In this document: one piece after another, positions 10,698 to 22,118 of the stretch
How positions within the stretch are numbered: the stretch's first letter is position 1
Layout of the letters: each line of letters begins with the position of its first letter
Source: Salvelinus alpinus
Taxonomy: Eukaryota > Chordata > Actinopteri > Salmoniformes > Salmonidae
NCBI RefSeq assembly: GCF_045679555.1
Contig: NC_092090.1
Span: 31,521,288-31,585,287 of the forward strand
DNA length: 64,000 nucleotides
Direction: 5' to 3'
Position numbers and translations under genes: made by a program
Notes under the pieces: generated by a model
Told to the model about the DNA's origin: nothing
The model's input: only the letters and a program-made list of their open reading frames with translations
Database searches by the model: none

Positions 10698-11650
10698 AAT
10701 TCCATATGACAGGGTTGGACTCTAGTGGGTTAACTAGTTCACGTTAGAAGCCTGAGTTACTTATGGATTTGTTTAGATCAAATGTTTTGACACATTTTGA
10801 AGTGAACACTGTAAATAATATGAATGTAAATAAATCTTATGGGAAATTATACCATTGTAATCAAATACCTAACAGTGCCTCAGCAGGTTCCACACAGAGA
10901 AACATTGGGATGAATCCTTAGAAATGAAAGGGAGCAGGTCACTGGAAACTAGCAGTGTCTAAATGTATTTTTTACTGTAAATAACACAAAAGCATTTGCT
11001 ACATTGGTTCTTTAATGAATAGTTTTGAGTCTACACAGCAGTGCATTCAGGTAGATTGTGGTATAATACAATAAATGATGTCACCACAGGGGGAAGTTAG
11101 AACGCTGATTATGCTTTTGGGTTGTAAAGCAGTGTAAAGCTTTGGAACCCAGGCGCTAATGGTTTTTTCTCCTCACTGAAGGAATGACGTGAATTGATGA
11201 ACGTGTGATAGAAACCACATAGAAACTGACAATTGTGCACTTGACTTCAATTGAATTAACGGAATGATGAGGATGAAAAAGAGGTTGATTGAATTTAGAA
11301 TAATAGCGGAAGAATTGATCTTCCTCTGTCCCGTGCGCACACCTGGAAAAGACACCTCTTTTTTGTTTCTACTTTCTCAGAAGAAGCTGTATCTGAACTG
11401 TGGTCTATTACTTGCTATAACTGTTGTTACTCTGAAATGTTTTAATTCTAAGAGATATTAAGATGTTCTGTTATATTCCATTATATTCCTAAAATATATG
11501 GGTTGACTGAATATACGCAAGTGATGTCTGCTAAATTAACAAGTAGCCTCGGCAACTGAGCACAGATAAATAGAATAAAATAAAAAGGTTTCACATATTT
11601 ACAAGACCTGCACTATTTAATTGATTTGTTTTATTCATTACATTTACATG
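10698..11650. other. Intergenic, no feature seen
   Basis: AT-rich sequence without a convincing ORF, RNA gene or repeat signature. Confidence 0.4.
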
Positions 11651-11654
11651 TGGA

Positions 11655-12160
11655 ATGTCACCAATTATACAACGGGTGGGTTTAATGCTGATTGGTTAAA
11701 AGCACATTCCAGCCGGTGTCTTCCACAAGTAACCACCGGATAAATCTATGACATTAAAATGCCAATTTACTCTGTTCCATCTGACTGCGCAATACACTGT
11801 CATCAGCCCAGCCAGGCAAGTTATAAACTTGATCGCCACAATAAAAAGTATATAGACATTGTCTAACATTTCTTTTAGATGAACATTTCGTTTTCAACAG
11901 CTGAGATTTGTAAAAACATTGCTGGATGTCTCGCCAACATTTGCTACATTGTTTCAATATTCAAATTCGATCTCCAGCTGTCTTATAGTAATGAACGTGT
12001 AGGGGTCGGGAGTCGGGACGAGACAGACAGGCAGGCCAGTTGTATAAAAGTTATAATGCCCTTGAAGCCGGTGTTTGGAGGATATATTGGCATGGTCGCC
12101 CAACACCCGTGCCAAAATATCCCCCAAACACCAGGTTCAAGGGCATTATCACTTAAATAG
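11655..12160. repeat. Probable dispersed repeat ending in a 39-bp hairpin
   Basis: The block from the ATTATACAACGGGTGGG motif (about 11664) to 12160 has the look of a salmonid interspersed repeat. Its right end contains a strong inverted repeat: left arm 12053-12091, right arm 12111-12149, each 39 bp with about four mismatches and a 19-bp loop. No coding capacity. Boundaries are uncertain. Confidence 0.5.
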
Positions 12161-12498
12161 TTAACAACAATAGAATTAAGTATCTGGTGTCATGGAAGGA
12201 GAGGCACGTGGAGAACGGAGTGAATGTGAACTGTAAGCACGCTAAAAAGCCGTAGTCTAGGTGTAAATGGTTTGGTAGCCTTTCCAATAAATTGGAATAC
12301 AAAAGAAGCCATCCACCCTTGATGGGCTATTAGCAGGACAATAGACTCTTGCGGAGTTTAGGGACTTGAAATGTATTAACGGTTGTTTTAGGTAGGCTAT
12401 ACTATATAGGCTATGTGGGCTGTGAAATGCATGCTCTTAGGCCTACAGAACAATGGTGGTTATACAAGGCTAATTGTCTACTAAGCCTACTAATGATG
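12161..12498. other. Intergenic, no feature seen
   Basis: No ORF or repeat recognised. Confidence 0.4.
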
Positions 12499-12500
12499 TA

Positions 12501-13910
12501 CAGTGCCTTCAGAAAGCATTCACACCACCTGACCTTTTACGCATTCTGTTGTGTCACAGCATGAATGAAACATTTATTATTTTTGGATTTTGGGGTCAGT
12601 GGCCCATAATACCCCATAATGTCAAAGAGGAATTATGTTTTTAGAAATGTTTACAAATTTAAAAAAAAATGAAAAGCTGAAATCTCAATAAGTATTGAAT
12701 CCCTTTGTTATGGCAAGCCTAAATAAGTTCAGGAGTAAAAATGTGCTTATCAAGTCACATAATAAGTTGCATGCAATAATAGTGTTTTACATGATTTTTG
12801 AATGGCTACCTCATCTCTGTACCTCACACAAACAAGTATCTGTAAGGTACCTCAGTAGAGCAGTGAATTTCAAACACTGATTCAACCATGCCTCACAAAG
12901 AAGGGCACCTATTGGTAGACGGGTAAAAAAAACAAGCAGAGAATGAATATTAGTACGAAGATACAGGCGCCCTTCCTAACTCAGTTTGGGCTCCTGAGTG
13001 GCGCAGCGATATAAGGCACTGCATCTCAGTGCAAGAGGCATCACTGCAGTCCCTGGTTTGAATCCAGACTGTATCACATCCGGCCATGAATGGGAGTCCC
13101 ATAGGGTGGTGCACAATTGGCCCAGCGTCGTAAATAATAATTTGTTCTTAACTGACTTGCCTAGTTAAATAAAGGTTTAAAAAATCTAATAACAATAAAA
13201 AATATTACAAAAAACTCCCAGGGATTTCACCATGAGGCAGTTGCAAAGTTTAATAGATGGGATAGGAAAAAACTGAGGATCGATTAACAACCTTGTAGTT
13301 ACGACATAATGCTAACCTAATTGACAGAGAGAAAAGAGGGTAGCCTTTACCGAATAAAAATATTCTAAAACATGCATCCTGTTTGCAGCAAGGCACTAAA
13401 GTAATACCGCAATAATGTTTGGGGAAAATCCAATACAACACATTACTGAATACCACTCTCCTTGTTTTCTAGCATAGTGTTATGGGTATGCTTGTAATTA
13501 TCAAGGACTGGGGATCAGGATAAGAAATGGGATGGAGCTAAGCGCAGGCAAATCCTAGAGGAAAAACCTGATTCAGTCTGATGGGAGATGAATTCACCTC
13601 AGCAGGACAATAACCTTAAACGTAAGGCCAAATCTACACTGGAGATGCTTACCAAGAAAACAGTGAATGTTCCTGAGTGGCCGAGTTACAGTTTTGACTT
13701 ATATCTACTTGAAAATGTCAAGACCTGGAAATGGTTGTCTAGCAATAATAAACAACCCAAAAAATGTTTTAATAATAATGGGCAAATGTTGCACAATCCA
13801 GGTGTGAAAAGCTCTTAGAGACTTACCCAGAAAGACTCATAGCTGTAATCACTGCCAAAGGTGATTCTAACATGTATTGACTCAGGGGGTTGAGTACTGT
13901 ATCTAGTCAA
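12501..13910 (+). mobile_element. Tc1-like transposon relic (third subfamily), interrupted by a SINE
   Basis: The left end CAGTGCCTTCAGAAAGCATT directly follows TA (12499-12500) and resembles a Tc1-like terminal repeat. The interior is a strongly decayed transposase with internal deletions: DEFTSAGQ/QQDNNLKRKAKSTLEML near 13580-13640 and VPEWPSYSFDLYLLENVKTW near 13668-13730 are the second and third catalytic regions. The right terminal repeat is gone; recognisable sequence stops near 13910. A tRNA-type SINE inserted at 12988-13200. Confidence 0.75.
12988..13200 (+). mobile_element. tRNA-derived SINE, second copy
   Basis: Same family as 2254-2476. The head is GAGTGGCGCAGCGATATAAG, the box-B-like part is GGTTTGAATCC near 13057, and the tail is AATTTGTTCTTAACTGACTT-GCCTAGTTAAATAAAGG followed by A-rich sequence. 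A stretch present in copy 1 between GCCCAGCG and GTAAATAA is deleted here. Confidence 0.85.
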
Positions 13911-14023
13911 GATATATTAGTGCTTTATTTGTAATTTTTTCAAAATTCCACACATTTCAAATCACAATAAGTAGTTTTCCGTGTTCAACACAAACTATAA
14001 TGTCCCATGTCCAATATGACTTG

Positions 14024-14415
14024 TGTAATGGCTTTTGTCCTCTTCGCCTGAGGAGGAGTAGCAAGGATCGGACCAATACGCAGTGTGGTAAGTGTCCATA
14101 ATGATATATTTAATCAATCAAACAGAACACTGAACGAAATAACAAAAGTAGAAAACAAACAACCCGAAACAGTCCCGTATGGTGAAAACACTAACACAGG
14201 ATACAACCACCCACAAAACCCAAAGGAAAACAGGCTACCTAAATATGTCTCCCAATCAGAGACAACGACTGACACCTACCTCTGATTGGGAACCATGCTA
14301 GGCCAAACACAGAAATAGGCAACCTAGACATACAACATAGAATGCCCACCCACATCACACCCTGTCCAAACAAAACATAGAAACATACAAAGCAAACTAT
14401 GGTCAGGGCGTGACA
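14024..14415 (-). repeat. LTR (3' LTR in element orientation)
   Basis: 392 bp, TG…CA ends, preceded by the ACTTG duplication. Paired with 15817-16208. Confidence 0.93.
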
Positions 14416-14601
14416 GTACCCCCCCCCAAAGGTGCGGACTCCGGACGCAAAACCTGAACCTATAGGGGAGGGTCTGGGTGGGCATCTGTCCGCGGTGGCG
14501 ACTCTGGCGCTGGACGTGGACCCCACTCCACCATAGTCTTAGCCCGCTTAAGTGGCGTCTTTGGCGCGGCGACCTTCGCCGCCGACCTTGGACTAGGAAC
14601 A

Positions 14602-15910
14602 CTAATAAAGGGCACCACTGGACTGAGGGGCGCCTCTGGACTGAGGGGCAGCTCTGGACTGAGGGGCAGCTCTGGACTGAGGGGCAGCTCCGGACTGAGG
14701 GGCAGCTCTGGACTGGAGGGAGACTCTGGCAGATCCGGACTGGAGGGAGACTCTGGCAGATCCGGAATTGGAGGGCGGCTCAGGCGGATCCAGACTGACG
14801 GGCGGCTCAGGCGGCTCCTGACTGACGGGCGGCCCAGGCGGCTCCTGACTGACGGGCGGCTCAGGCGGCTCCTGACTGACGGGCGGCTGCGGCTTCAGGA
14901 CAGACGGGCGGCTCAGGCGGCTCAGGATAGACGGGCGGCTCAGGACAGACGGAAGCACCTGTAGGGAGGAGACGGAGAGACAGCCTGGTGCGTGGGGCTG
15001 CCACAGGACCCACCAGGCTGGGGAGACCTACATAAGGCCTGGTGCTTGGAGGAGGCACCGGAAGGACCGGGCTGTGGGGGAGCACTGGAGCTCTGGTGCG
15101 CAGCCTTGGCACCACTCCCCCAGGCTGGATGACTACTCTAGCCCGGACCCTCCAGAGTGCAGGCACAGGTTGAACCGGGGTGTGGGTGAGCACTGGAGAT
15201 CTGGTGCATACTACGCGCACCTCCCCCTTAGGCTCAATACCCACATTCGCCCGGCACGAGCTGAGCGCAGGCATAGGACGCACTGCACCCTCCCAGCGCC
15301 CCGGAGACACAGCACGCAGAGCCGGCGCAGGATACCCTGGACAGAAACAGCGTACCGGAGACCAGACACACTGAGCAGGCACAATACGCCCTGGCTGGAT
15401 GCCCACACTCGCATGACACTTTCGGGGGGCTGTCCTGTAGCGCACCGGGCTATGGACGCGCACTGGTGACACCGTGCGCTTAACCGCATAACACGGTGCC
15501 TGACCAGTAACGCGCTGCTTATAATAAGCACGAGGAGTGGGCTCAGGTCTCCAACCTGACTCTGCCACACTCCCCATGTGCCTCCCCCCCACAATTTTGG
15601 GGGGAGGCTGCCTCTCGTACCTGTCGCGCTGCCGTGCTGCCTCCTCATATCGCCGCCGCTCAGCTTTCGCTGCCTCCAGCTATGCCTTGGGGCGGCGATA
15701 TTCCCCAGCCTGTGACCAGGGTCTTTTACTGTCCAAAATCTCCTCCCATGTCCAGGAGTCCAGAACTCGCTGCTGCCCGATACCACGCTGCTTGGTCCTT
15801 TTTTGGTGGGTGGTTCTGTAACGGGTTTCGTCCTCTTCGTCTGAGGAGGAGTAGCAAGGATCGGACCAATACACAGCGTGGTAAGTGTCCATAATGATAT
15901 ATTTAATCAA
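14602..15910 (-). pseudogene. Proline-rich ORF of the LTR element, broken
   Basis: On the minus strand a long proline/arginine-rich reading frame starts in the 5' LTR (15910) and contains RVLDSWTWEEILDSKRPWSQ. It meets a TAG at 15680-15682, continues in the same frame from about 15679 to 14861, and shifts frame around 14870-14955 into a repeat-rich segment ending at 14602. That segment has PPVSQEPPEPP- and AAPQSR-type repeats. The N-terminal part could derive from a gag-like protein, but no capsid or zinc-knuckle motif is visible. Only one nonsense change and one apparent frameshift separate it from an open frame, which suggests the ancestor was coding. Function unknown. Confidence 0.6.
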
Positions 15911-16208
15911 TCAAACAGAACACTGAACGAAATAACAAAAGTACAAAACAAACAACCCAAAACAGTCCCGTATGGTGAAAACATTAACACAGGATACAAC
16001 CACCCACAAAACCCAAAGGAAAACAGGGTACCTAAATATGGCTCCCAATCAGAGACAACGACTGACACCTGCCTCTGATTGGGAACCGTGCTAGGCCAAA
16101 CACAGAAATAGACAACCTAGACATACAACATAGAATGCCCACCCACATCACACCCTGACCAAACAAAACATAGAAACATACAAAGCAAACTATGGTCAGG
16201 GCGTGACA
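15817..16208 (-). repeat. LTR (5' LTR in element orientation)
   Basis: 392 bp, about 96% identical to 14024-14415, followed by ACTTG at 16209-16213. Confidence 0.93.
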
Positions 16209-16213
16209 ACTTG

Positions 16214-18090
16214 GTTGAAGGAGTTTATCATTGTTTGGTAATGCTGTAACCTGATGTTGTCCCAACTGAGCTTGAGAAAGAAAAGCATGACGTAAATTCC
16301 ACATATCAAGATAGAAAAGGGCTAATTGTAGCAATGAATCATATTTGACGTTCTCTTTACAACATTAGACTGTTGTTCTACCGTACATACGTAAATGCAG
16401 CCACATACACTTGAGGCAGAGAGGTTTTGATTCTCATTATCTGAGGTCTACATGACCCTTGCCCCTGACTTCCAGATTGCTCTAGGGTTGGGGGTGGGAT
16501 CTGTCTGTCAGTCGGTCTATATGTCTGTGCATTTGTTACAACCTAGGTACATGTTATACATTTTAAGATAATGCTAGACTGTAATTTTGGCAAAGTGGTT
16601 GTATGCTAATATTAGCGTGAGAAAGACTAGCAGGTTTTTTGGTTGCTTACCAATGTGTAACTTGGATGGCACCAATGGTTTACAAATATTTGCAGAAGGG
16701 CTGACAAATATTGAAGTATGGGCACCCAGCAAGGACTGTGTAATTGCATACGCAAACAGAAGCATATGTTAAGTCCCTGTGTTTCACCACATAAGGTCTT
16801 TCCGTCCAGAACTTTTTTCACAAATCCGAGTCACTACTTCCTGACACTCCCTGTGGGCAGCCGCTCCACCTGTGTATCTAGAGGTGGGTAGGGCTTTTGA
16901 ACCAGTACCTTGTCAATGGGGATAGAACCCACAGTATGAACTGATGCTGGAACATTCCACAATTCATCAAACACTTTTTTGAGGTTTCTGAATTCTTTAT
17001 AGCTACATGTATGTATAGAAAAACTCTTCAAAAAACATTTGAAGGATATTGTTAGTTTGAGAAATTAACCAAGCCTTGCATAGTATTATTAATGAATTTG
17101 CTCAGAACTAATATAGATAACAGAATTAAGATATCAAGTGGGAATGAAAAGCTTCCACTTGTAAAGTTAATATATGCAAACAGAATTTTGCTTGACATAC
17201 AAACTAAATAACTAAAAACATTTATTTTGGAATATTTTTTTGATGTTGTCTGCATCATAACATCACACCAAATGTAGAGTATACAGTATGTAGTTACCCC
17301 ACTTTGTTTAGCTATGTTTACGTATTGTTTTGTCTGCTTGGTTACAATAAAGACGTAGACTAACGCCCAGGTTTGTTTGGCTCTCAGTGACACACCATGT
17401 ACATTGACAATCTCCTCCCAGAAAGAAATCCACACTCCACCCATGGAGTTCTAACCACAGACCTATGGGTTGCAACTGTAAAATTAAAATCTCTGAGTGT
17501 AAAATATTGACACGGTGTGGAGAGAGGGACACGTTACTGATCAGGGTTTTCACTTAGCAAATGTTGTATTAGGCTGAATTTATACTCCCCTAGACACACT
17601 CAGTAGAGGCTTTGTGACATCACCATGCACTACACAGAGGGCTAAGTACAGAGATGTTGTTGCATGCTGAATGTTACAGCTTTAAGTGCTGGTGTTTTGC
17701 TACGGTGAATGTTTGGTGGAGTATAAACCCAGCCTTAGCTAGACATCATCCTCAGTGGCATGGGCTGTGCATTTCCCCTTTGGACTAAATAGCCCTGTCA
17801 CAGATATGAAATGAGACATTTCCAAATCAGGAAGGAGGAAGTGATAGTGATTTTTGGTAGGTATTGTTTGATGCATGTATATTTACTTCTTCTAAATGGA
17901 GTCGGCGATTATAAATCAGTTTATGGTTTAACAAAATAAATACTTTTCGCTCTGATGTTGCATCTTTACATTTTCTGGGATTTTGCATCTTTGGGACCTA
18001 AGTTACCAATGTTGTTTTTGACTTGAATAAGTCTAAAACAACATATATACAGAGACTTAAGAAACGTTGAATCCCATGCAGTTATGTATG
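16214..18090. other. Intergenic, no feature seen
   Basis: AT-rich sequence. Only short ORFs on both strands, none with recognisable domains. Confidence 0.4.
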
Positions 18091-18092
18091 TA

Positions 18093-18249
18093 CTCTCCCC
18101 TACATATTTATTTGGACAGTGAAGCTAAAACATTTAGCTCTATACTCCAGCATTGTGGATGTGAGATCAAATGTATTATATGAGGCAACAGTACAGAATG
18201 TCACCATGTCACCACAGCTTCACTGTCCAAATAAATTCGAAGGGGAGTG
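18093..18249. mobile_element. 157-bp MITE with TA target duplication
   Basis: Terminal inverted repeats of about 35 bp share the core ATTTATTTGGACAGTGAAGC. TA dinucleotides flank it at 18091-18092 and 18250-18251. No coding capacity. Fits a Tc1/mariner-derived miniature element. Confidence 0.8.
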
Positions 18250-18251
18250 TA

Positions 18252-19160
18252 TGTATAGCAGGATTGTTTGCAGGATTGATTGAATAGCTAAGTACCTGTG
18301 AGACTGCCAGAGTGATACTCCTTTGAGCTACGCTTGAGAAATTGTTGTTCTGATATAACTCATGGGTAAATGTAAGGCCTGCTGACCTCTCAGGGAGGTC
18401 CCCCATCAAATGATTAGTTTCAAATCATAATTATATGATAATTCTATCACGTCAAGGACATCAAATACAGCTTTATTACTTTTTAAATGGGTGCATATCC
18501 ATGAGTGCCGGGATCCAGATCCTAATCTTGAAAGTGTAATGCTGACTAATTTTGGCAGTGCAACCATTTGGTGATTCTAAGGAGTGGCATTGAATGAATT
18601 GGGAATGACCAATCAATGGTACATTTTTCTGGTGATTAATGAACTATGGAATGATTCAATTGTCACACCTTCAACCCTTAGCCTACAATTTCTGTGCCCC
18701 CACAGAAATCAAATTAAGGTAATAAAAAAATACCCATCAAAATGCGTCTGTTTAAGTGAAGAGGTTGAGGCATCAGTGCAGAGTCCATTTTCTCTTGTGT
18801 TATATGGCTAGACGGGCTGACATTTCTTCCTAATTTCAAGATGAATTGAAAGCTGCTATACAGTACATACAGCAAGACATAAAGCAAAACAGGCTTTGTT
18901 AAAGGGGAAGTTCAGGATTTTACAACTTGTTGTTAGATGGTTCCTCATCCTAAAAGTAGTCTGTGGGCCAGGAAAACCTGTTATCCATTCACTGAACAGC
19001 CACTACAAAAGCTAGCCACTGCTAGCTAAAAATCTATGGAAGTTATGGGGGCATGTGTGCAATTGTCAAAATGTCAAATAAACTGAAATCAACTTCATAT
19101 TTGGTTTGATGTTACTAAAAGGTGATTAAGATTTTTTTTTAAACATGCACATGTGAAGGA
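18252..19160. other. Intergenic, no feature seen
   Basis: No gene, RNA or repeat signature recognised. Confidence 0.4.
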
Positions 19161-19265
19161 CGTCACTCTGCTTAGCGAGTGCCACCTCCTGATTTGGCTC
19201 ACACCGAGACTCAAACCCAGGACCTCTGCCTTGGTAGTACGCGTGACTACCCTACCATTTGACCC
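19160..19265 (-). mobile_element. Possible tRNA-derived SINE head
   Basis: The minus strand reads AATGGTAGGGTAGTCACGCG and GTCCTGGGTTTGAGTCTCGG, with spacing and box-B-like sequence (GGTTTGAGTCT) of a tRNA-derived promoter. No clover-leaf gene can be drawn with confidence, so I call it a SINE fragment. Confidence 0.45.
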
Positions 19266-19413
19266 AGGTCTGGTATTTTTCTTGCTTCAACTATGACCCA
19301 ACTAATTTTGATGTATGGTATATGTACAGTCCTGGATATCTGTACCGATGACCCAAAAGTATTATTAAGTTCATTATTTGCCATAGGGATACACGGCATA
19401 GAGCTGCATAGGT

Positions 19414-19472
19414 TGGTTGTTGTGTCCAGGTGTGGTTGTTGTGTCCAGGTGTGGTTGTTGTGTCCAGGTGTG
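19414..19472 (+). repeat. Minisatellite, 19-bp unit, three copies
   Basis: The unit GTTGTTGTGTCCAGGTGTG is repeated three times with no interruptions. Confidence 0.9.
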
Positions 19473-19612
19473 TATGGCCCTTCTAGTGTGTAGTCTCCAT
19501 GGAACTGTGTGCTAATGACTAAAACCAATTATTTTGCAACATGTTATGGGGTAATTACGTATTATTCTTCTTGTGTTGTTAAACATGAATACTTGTATAA
19601 TATACAAACTGA

Positions 19613-20200
19613 TTTATTTGGTAACACTTTACTTTAAGGTAGGCTACACATACAGTATAAACCACTTGTTTTTAGTTTACAAGTGTGTATATAAGTAGCT
19701 AAAATGCCTTTATTGTGTCTTATTAGCCATATATTAGGCCGTGTTTAAGTGTTTTCCTATTCACACATTATAAGTCATGTGTTAGCCATAATAAAGACAA
19801 TAATATTTAATAAAGAGAAAGTTACACAAGAAACATACTCTTAGTAGCTGTCTCAATGTGGAACTAATAAAGACAGTGTGTTATTTGCAGAAATAGCAGC
19901 AAGTGCTAATACATAGTTGCCTTTCATATTTAAAGATACTTGCAGAGACATTGTCCAGAAATGACCTCATTTGACACATTCAATTCATATGGAGAGCATC
20001 ACTGTCCAAATTCACATGGAGACCACTGTACAGTATACTAGCAGCAAGTGATAATACATAGTGGTCATTCTAATTGAAAGATTCTATGGAAAGAAGTTTA
20101 GTTCCTAATTGTTATTAGATACTTATGTACTGTACATGCTTATGAACTACACATTAGTGGCTAATATGTGTGCCAAAATATAAAATGTTACCATTTATTT
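19613..20200. mobile_element. Possible terminal-inverted-repeat element
   Basis: The left end TTATTTGGTAACACTTTAC pairs with the right end TAAAATGTTACCATTTATT as an imperfect inverted repeat. The interior is AT-rich and non-coding with two internally similar segments around AGCAAGTG(C/A)TAATACATAG (19888, 20040). GGTAACACTTTA ends are common in teleost non-autonomous DNA elements. Confidence 0.45.
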
Positions 20201-20253
20201 ACTTTCAAGGATATGACTATATGTTTAAATCACAATATGGTATCAATATCATT

Positions 20254-20288
20254 GTTCTCAACTAGCCTACCTGGTTAAAAAAAGGTGA
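20254..20288 (+). repeat. Orphan LINE/SINE 3' tail
   Basis: TTCTCAACTAGCCTACCTGG and the following GTTAAAAAAAGGTGA match the tail at 10640-10680. No body is attached. Confidence 0.7.
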
Positions 20289-20436
20289 CATTTTCTAATC
20301 TCAAGTCAAGTGATGCTTTGCAAATGGAACACAGCTTTCAACAATACATTCTATTAATTCACAGTTTTAATGGGCATATTTTGAAGCCAAAAAGGTGTTT
20401 ACATGCCCAAACACTCTCGTTTTGAACCTTAGTTCT

Positions 20437-21274
20437 GGGTCGTTCCATTTGATTTCAATCAGTTTTTGACTGCACCCCTTTTGATTTGAACAAAACATTC
20501 CATACCTATTTGCTGTGGTAGAAGTGGTCAGAAACATTTATGAGATAGAAGTTCTCAAAGTTGACCCATGTTGCATAGCCCACCCTACCATGAGACATCC
20601 ATGTCTTCAGCACTGGAAAATATAAACGGTTTCATTTTAAATCATTTAAAAACTTACAAACAGGGTTGTCAAACAATTTGAAAGAATCTTGAAAATACAT
20701 TTTTAAATAAAACTAGATTTTTTTTTATCCACAAAGAAGGCTTCCGGTCCACACACTGTCGAACATCAACTTAAATAGGAATGGCTATTCAATTATCTAT
20801 ATTTTTATGATTTCAATAGGTTTTGTGTGGAAGATTGACAGCATAATGTAAAACAACTGATATTCCCATTCATGTCAACATTCTCTGATGTGTGGACCTC
20901 CAACCATTTAAAAAAGTTTTACTTTTAAAACCTTTAAAAGTTAAAATGTTGATTTCATCAGCCAAAACATTACACACAACCTGTATTCAAGAGCATGCTG
21001 TGTCTAAACCGATGTCAAGCACAACACAAAAACTGCAGATGATGTTAAATAGGGTCTAAGCTACAACATATGCAAAAACATATTTTTTGAATCAGTTCAT
21101 GCATTTTGGGATAATTGATGTTAAAGGTAAAAACATTTTCAGGTTACTGGCCCAACGCTTTAACCACTAGGCTACCTGCTAACTACCTCTATGATGGGCA
21201 AAAATGTCTCGAAAGTTTTGTTCTAGTTAAAAGGTGAGCAGTCAAAAAGTTATCGAAATCAAATGGAACGACCC
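20437..21274. mobile_element. 838-bp element with 40-bp terminal inverted repeats
   Basis: Left end GGGTCGTTCCATTTGATTTC, continuing AATCAGTTTTTGACTGCAC; the right end is its inverted copy, ending GAAATCAAATGGAACGACCC. Flanking TTCT occurs on both sides (20433-20436, 21275-21278). No transposase. An inverted head fragment of a tRNA-Lys-type SINE lies inside at 21142-21180. The superfamily cannot be set from the ends alone. Confidence 0.8.
21142..21180 (-). repeat. HpaI-type (tRNA-Lys-derived) SINE head fragment
   Basis: The minus strand reads GCAGGTAGCCTAGTGGTTAA followed by AGCGTTGGGCCAGTAACC, the box-A-containing head of the salmonid HpaI/SmaI SINE group. The rest of the SINE is missing. 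Confidence 0.7.
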
Positions 21275-21278
21275 TTCT

Positions 21279-22050
21279 ACAAGAATATTGACATAAGGAC
21301 ATGAGATGGTGGAGCTAAATTACACATTACCACATAACCACATTGTGCATTGCAACAATACTAATGGCATTTTGAAAATGTTTCGTGTTTATAAAACAAT
21401 TAATTAGTAAAGTAAACAAGGGTTTTCCTTCATATCAAGTCATGAGCAATATTGCCATTGTGTGTAAAAACTCTTTGTGACAGGAGAAACAATAAGACAT
21501 TTCAGCCTCAGTGTACGGACAATAGATTGAATCAGTAATCACTCTTATCATAGGAACACACCTGCATTGTGTTATGTTGGTCTATTAAATGAGTCATAAG
21601 AGATAAACAAATGAACACAAACACTTCATGACCTGTTTTGGTGTTTTATTTAGTCCATATATATATATATGAATTAATAAATACAATTAATCTAATAGAT
21701 TAACTAATGCAATAATCTAACTAATGCAATAATAATGGTTATGAACATTGTCTATGGACACTGTGTCTCCGGAATGATGGGTCAGGGCTATATCCTCCTG
21801 GCTCAACTCAAGACTAGGTTGACATATACGTTTGGTTTATTTGGTTGGTCACGATACATTTTGGAACTTGGTCAGAATGTAAACAAATCTAGGAACCACT
21901 TGTTTATTACACCTTTTTCTGTGCATTGAGAAAATGGGGTTTAAACCTCTCATATTGGCATGAGATGGTCATGAAATGCTTGGAACGGAGCCAGCCCTTC
22001 TGCCACACCTTCACGTCCAGAAAAACCAAGGACCTTCCCTTCACTCAGGT
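21279..22050. other. Upstream flank of mucin gene 1
   Basis: No coding sequence. A short (AT)n run lies at 21658-21670 and a direct repeat CTAACTAATGCAATAAT lies around 21704 and 21719. It presumably contains distal regulatory DNA, but no site can be named with confidence. Confidence 0.4.
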
Positions 22051-22052
22051 GG

Positions 22053-22059
22053 TATAAAG
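22053..22059 (+). promoter_or_regulatory. TATA box of mucin gene 1
   Basis: TATAAAG lies 66 bp upstream of the preferred ATG. The surrounding block (CAGGTGGTATAAA … CTCATACCACCTGTG … GTTCACTACCCA) is conserved at the corresponding place before gene 2 (57820-57900), which supports it as core promoter. Transcription would start near 22080-22090. Confidence 0.75.
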
Positions 22060-22118
22060 CTAAGATCCAAGCAAGTACCTTTCTCATACCACCTGTGTTC
22101 ACTACCCAGAGGATGACC

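Larger units (their letters stand above)
14024..16208 (-). mobile_element. Complete non-autonomous LTR retrotransposon
   Basis: Two direct repeats of exactly 392 bp, 14024-14415 and 15817-16208, bound a 1,401-bp interior. Each LTR begins TG and ends CA. A 5-bp target duplication ACTTG flanks the element (14019-14023 and 16209-16213). By eye the LTRs differ at about 15 positions (near 4%). A G-run next to the left LTR (plus-strand poly-C at 14419-14427) is the likely polypurine tract, which sets the minus orientation. The interior lacks protease, RT, RNase H and integrase, so it depended on another element. Ty3/gypsy affiliation is inferred. Confidence 0.93.

Noticed and set aside
14239-14602. 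Cys-rich minus-strand ORFs of 92-95 residues
   Set aside because: They cross the LTR/internal boundary of the retroelement and read LTR sequence; not conserved genes.
22113-22118. Upstream ATG as the start of mucin gene 1
   Set aside because: In frame and possible, but its context is weaker and it is absent from the conserved position in gene 2; the ATG at 22119 is preferred. It would add only two residues.
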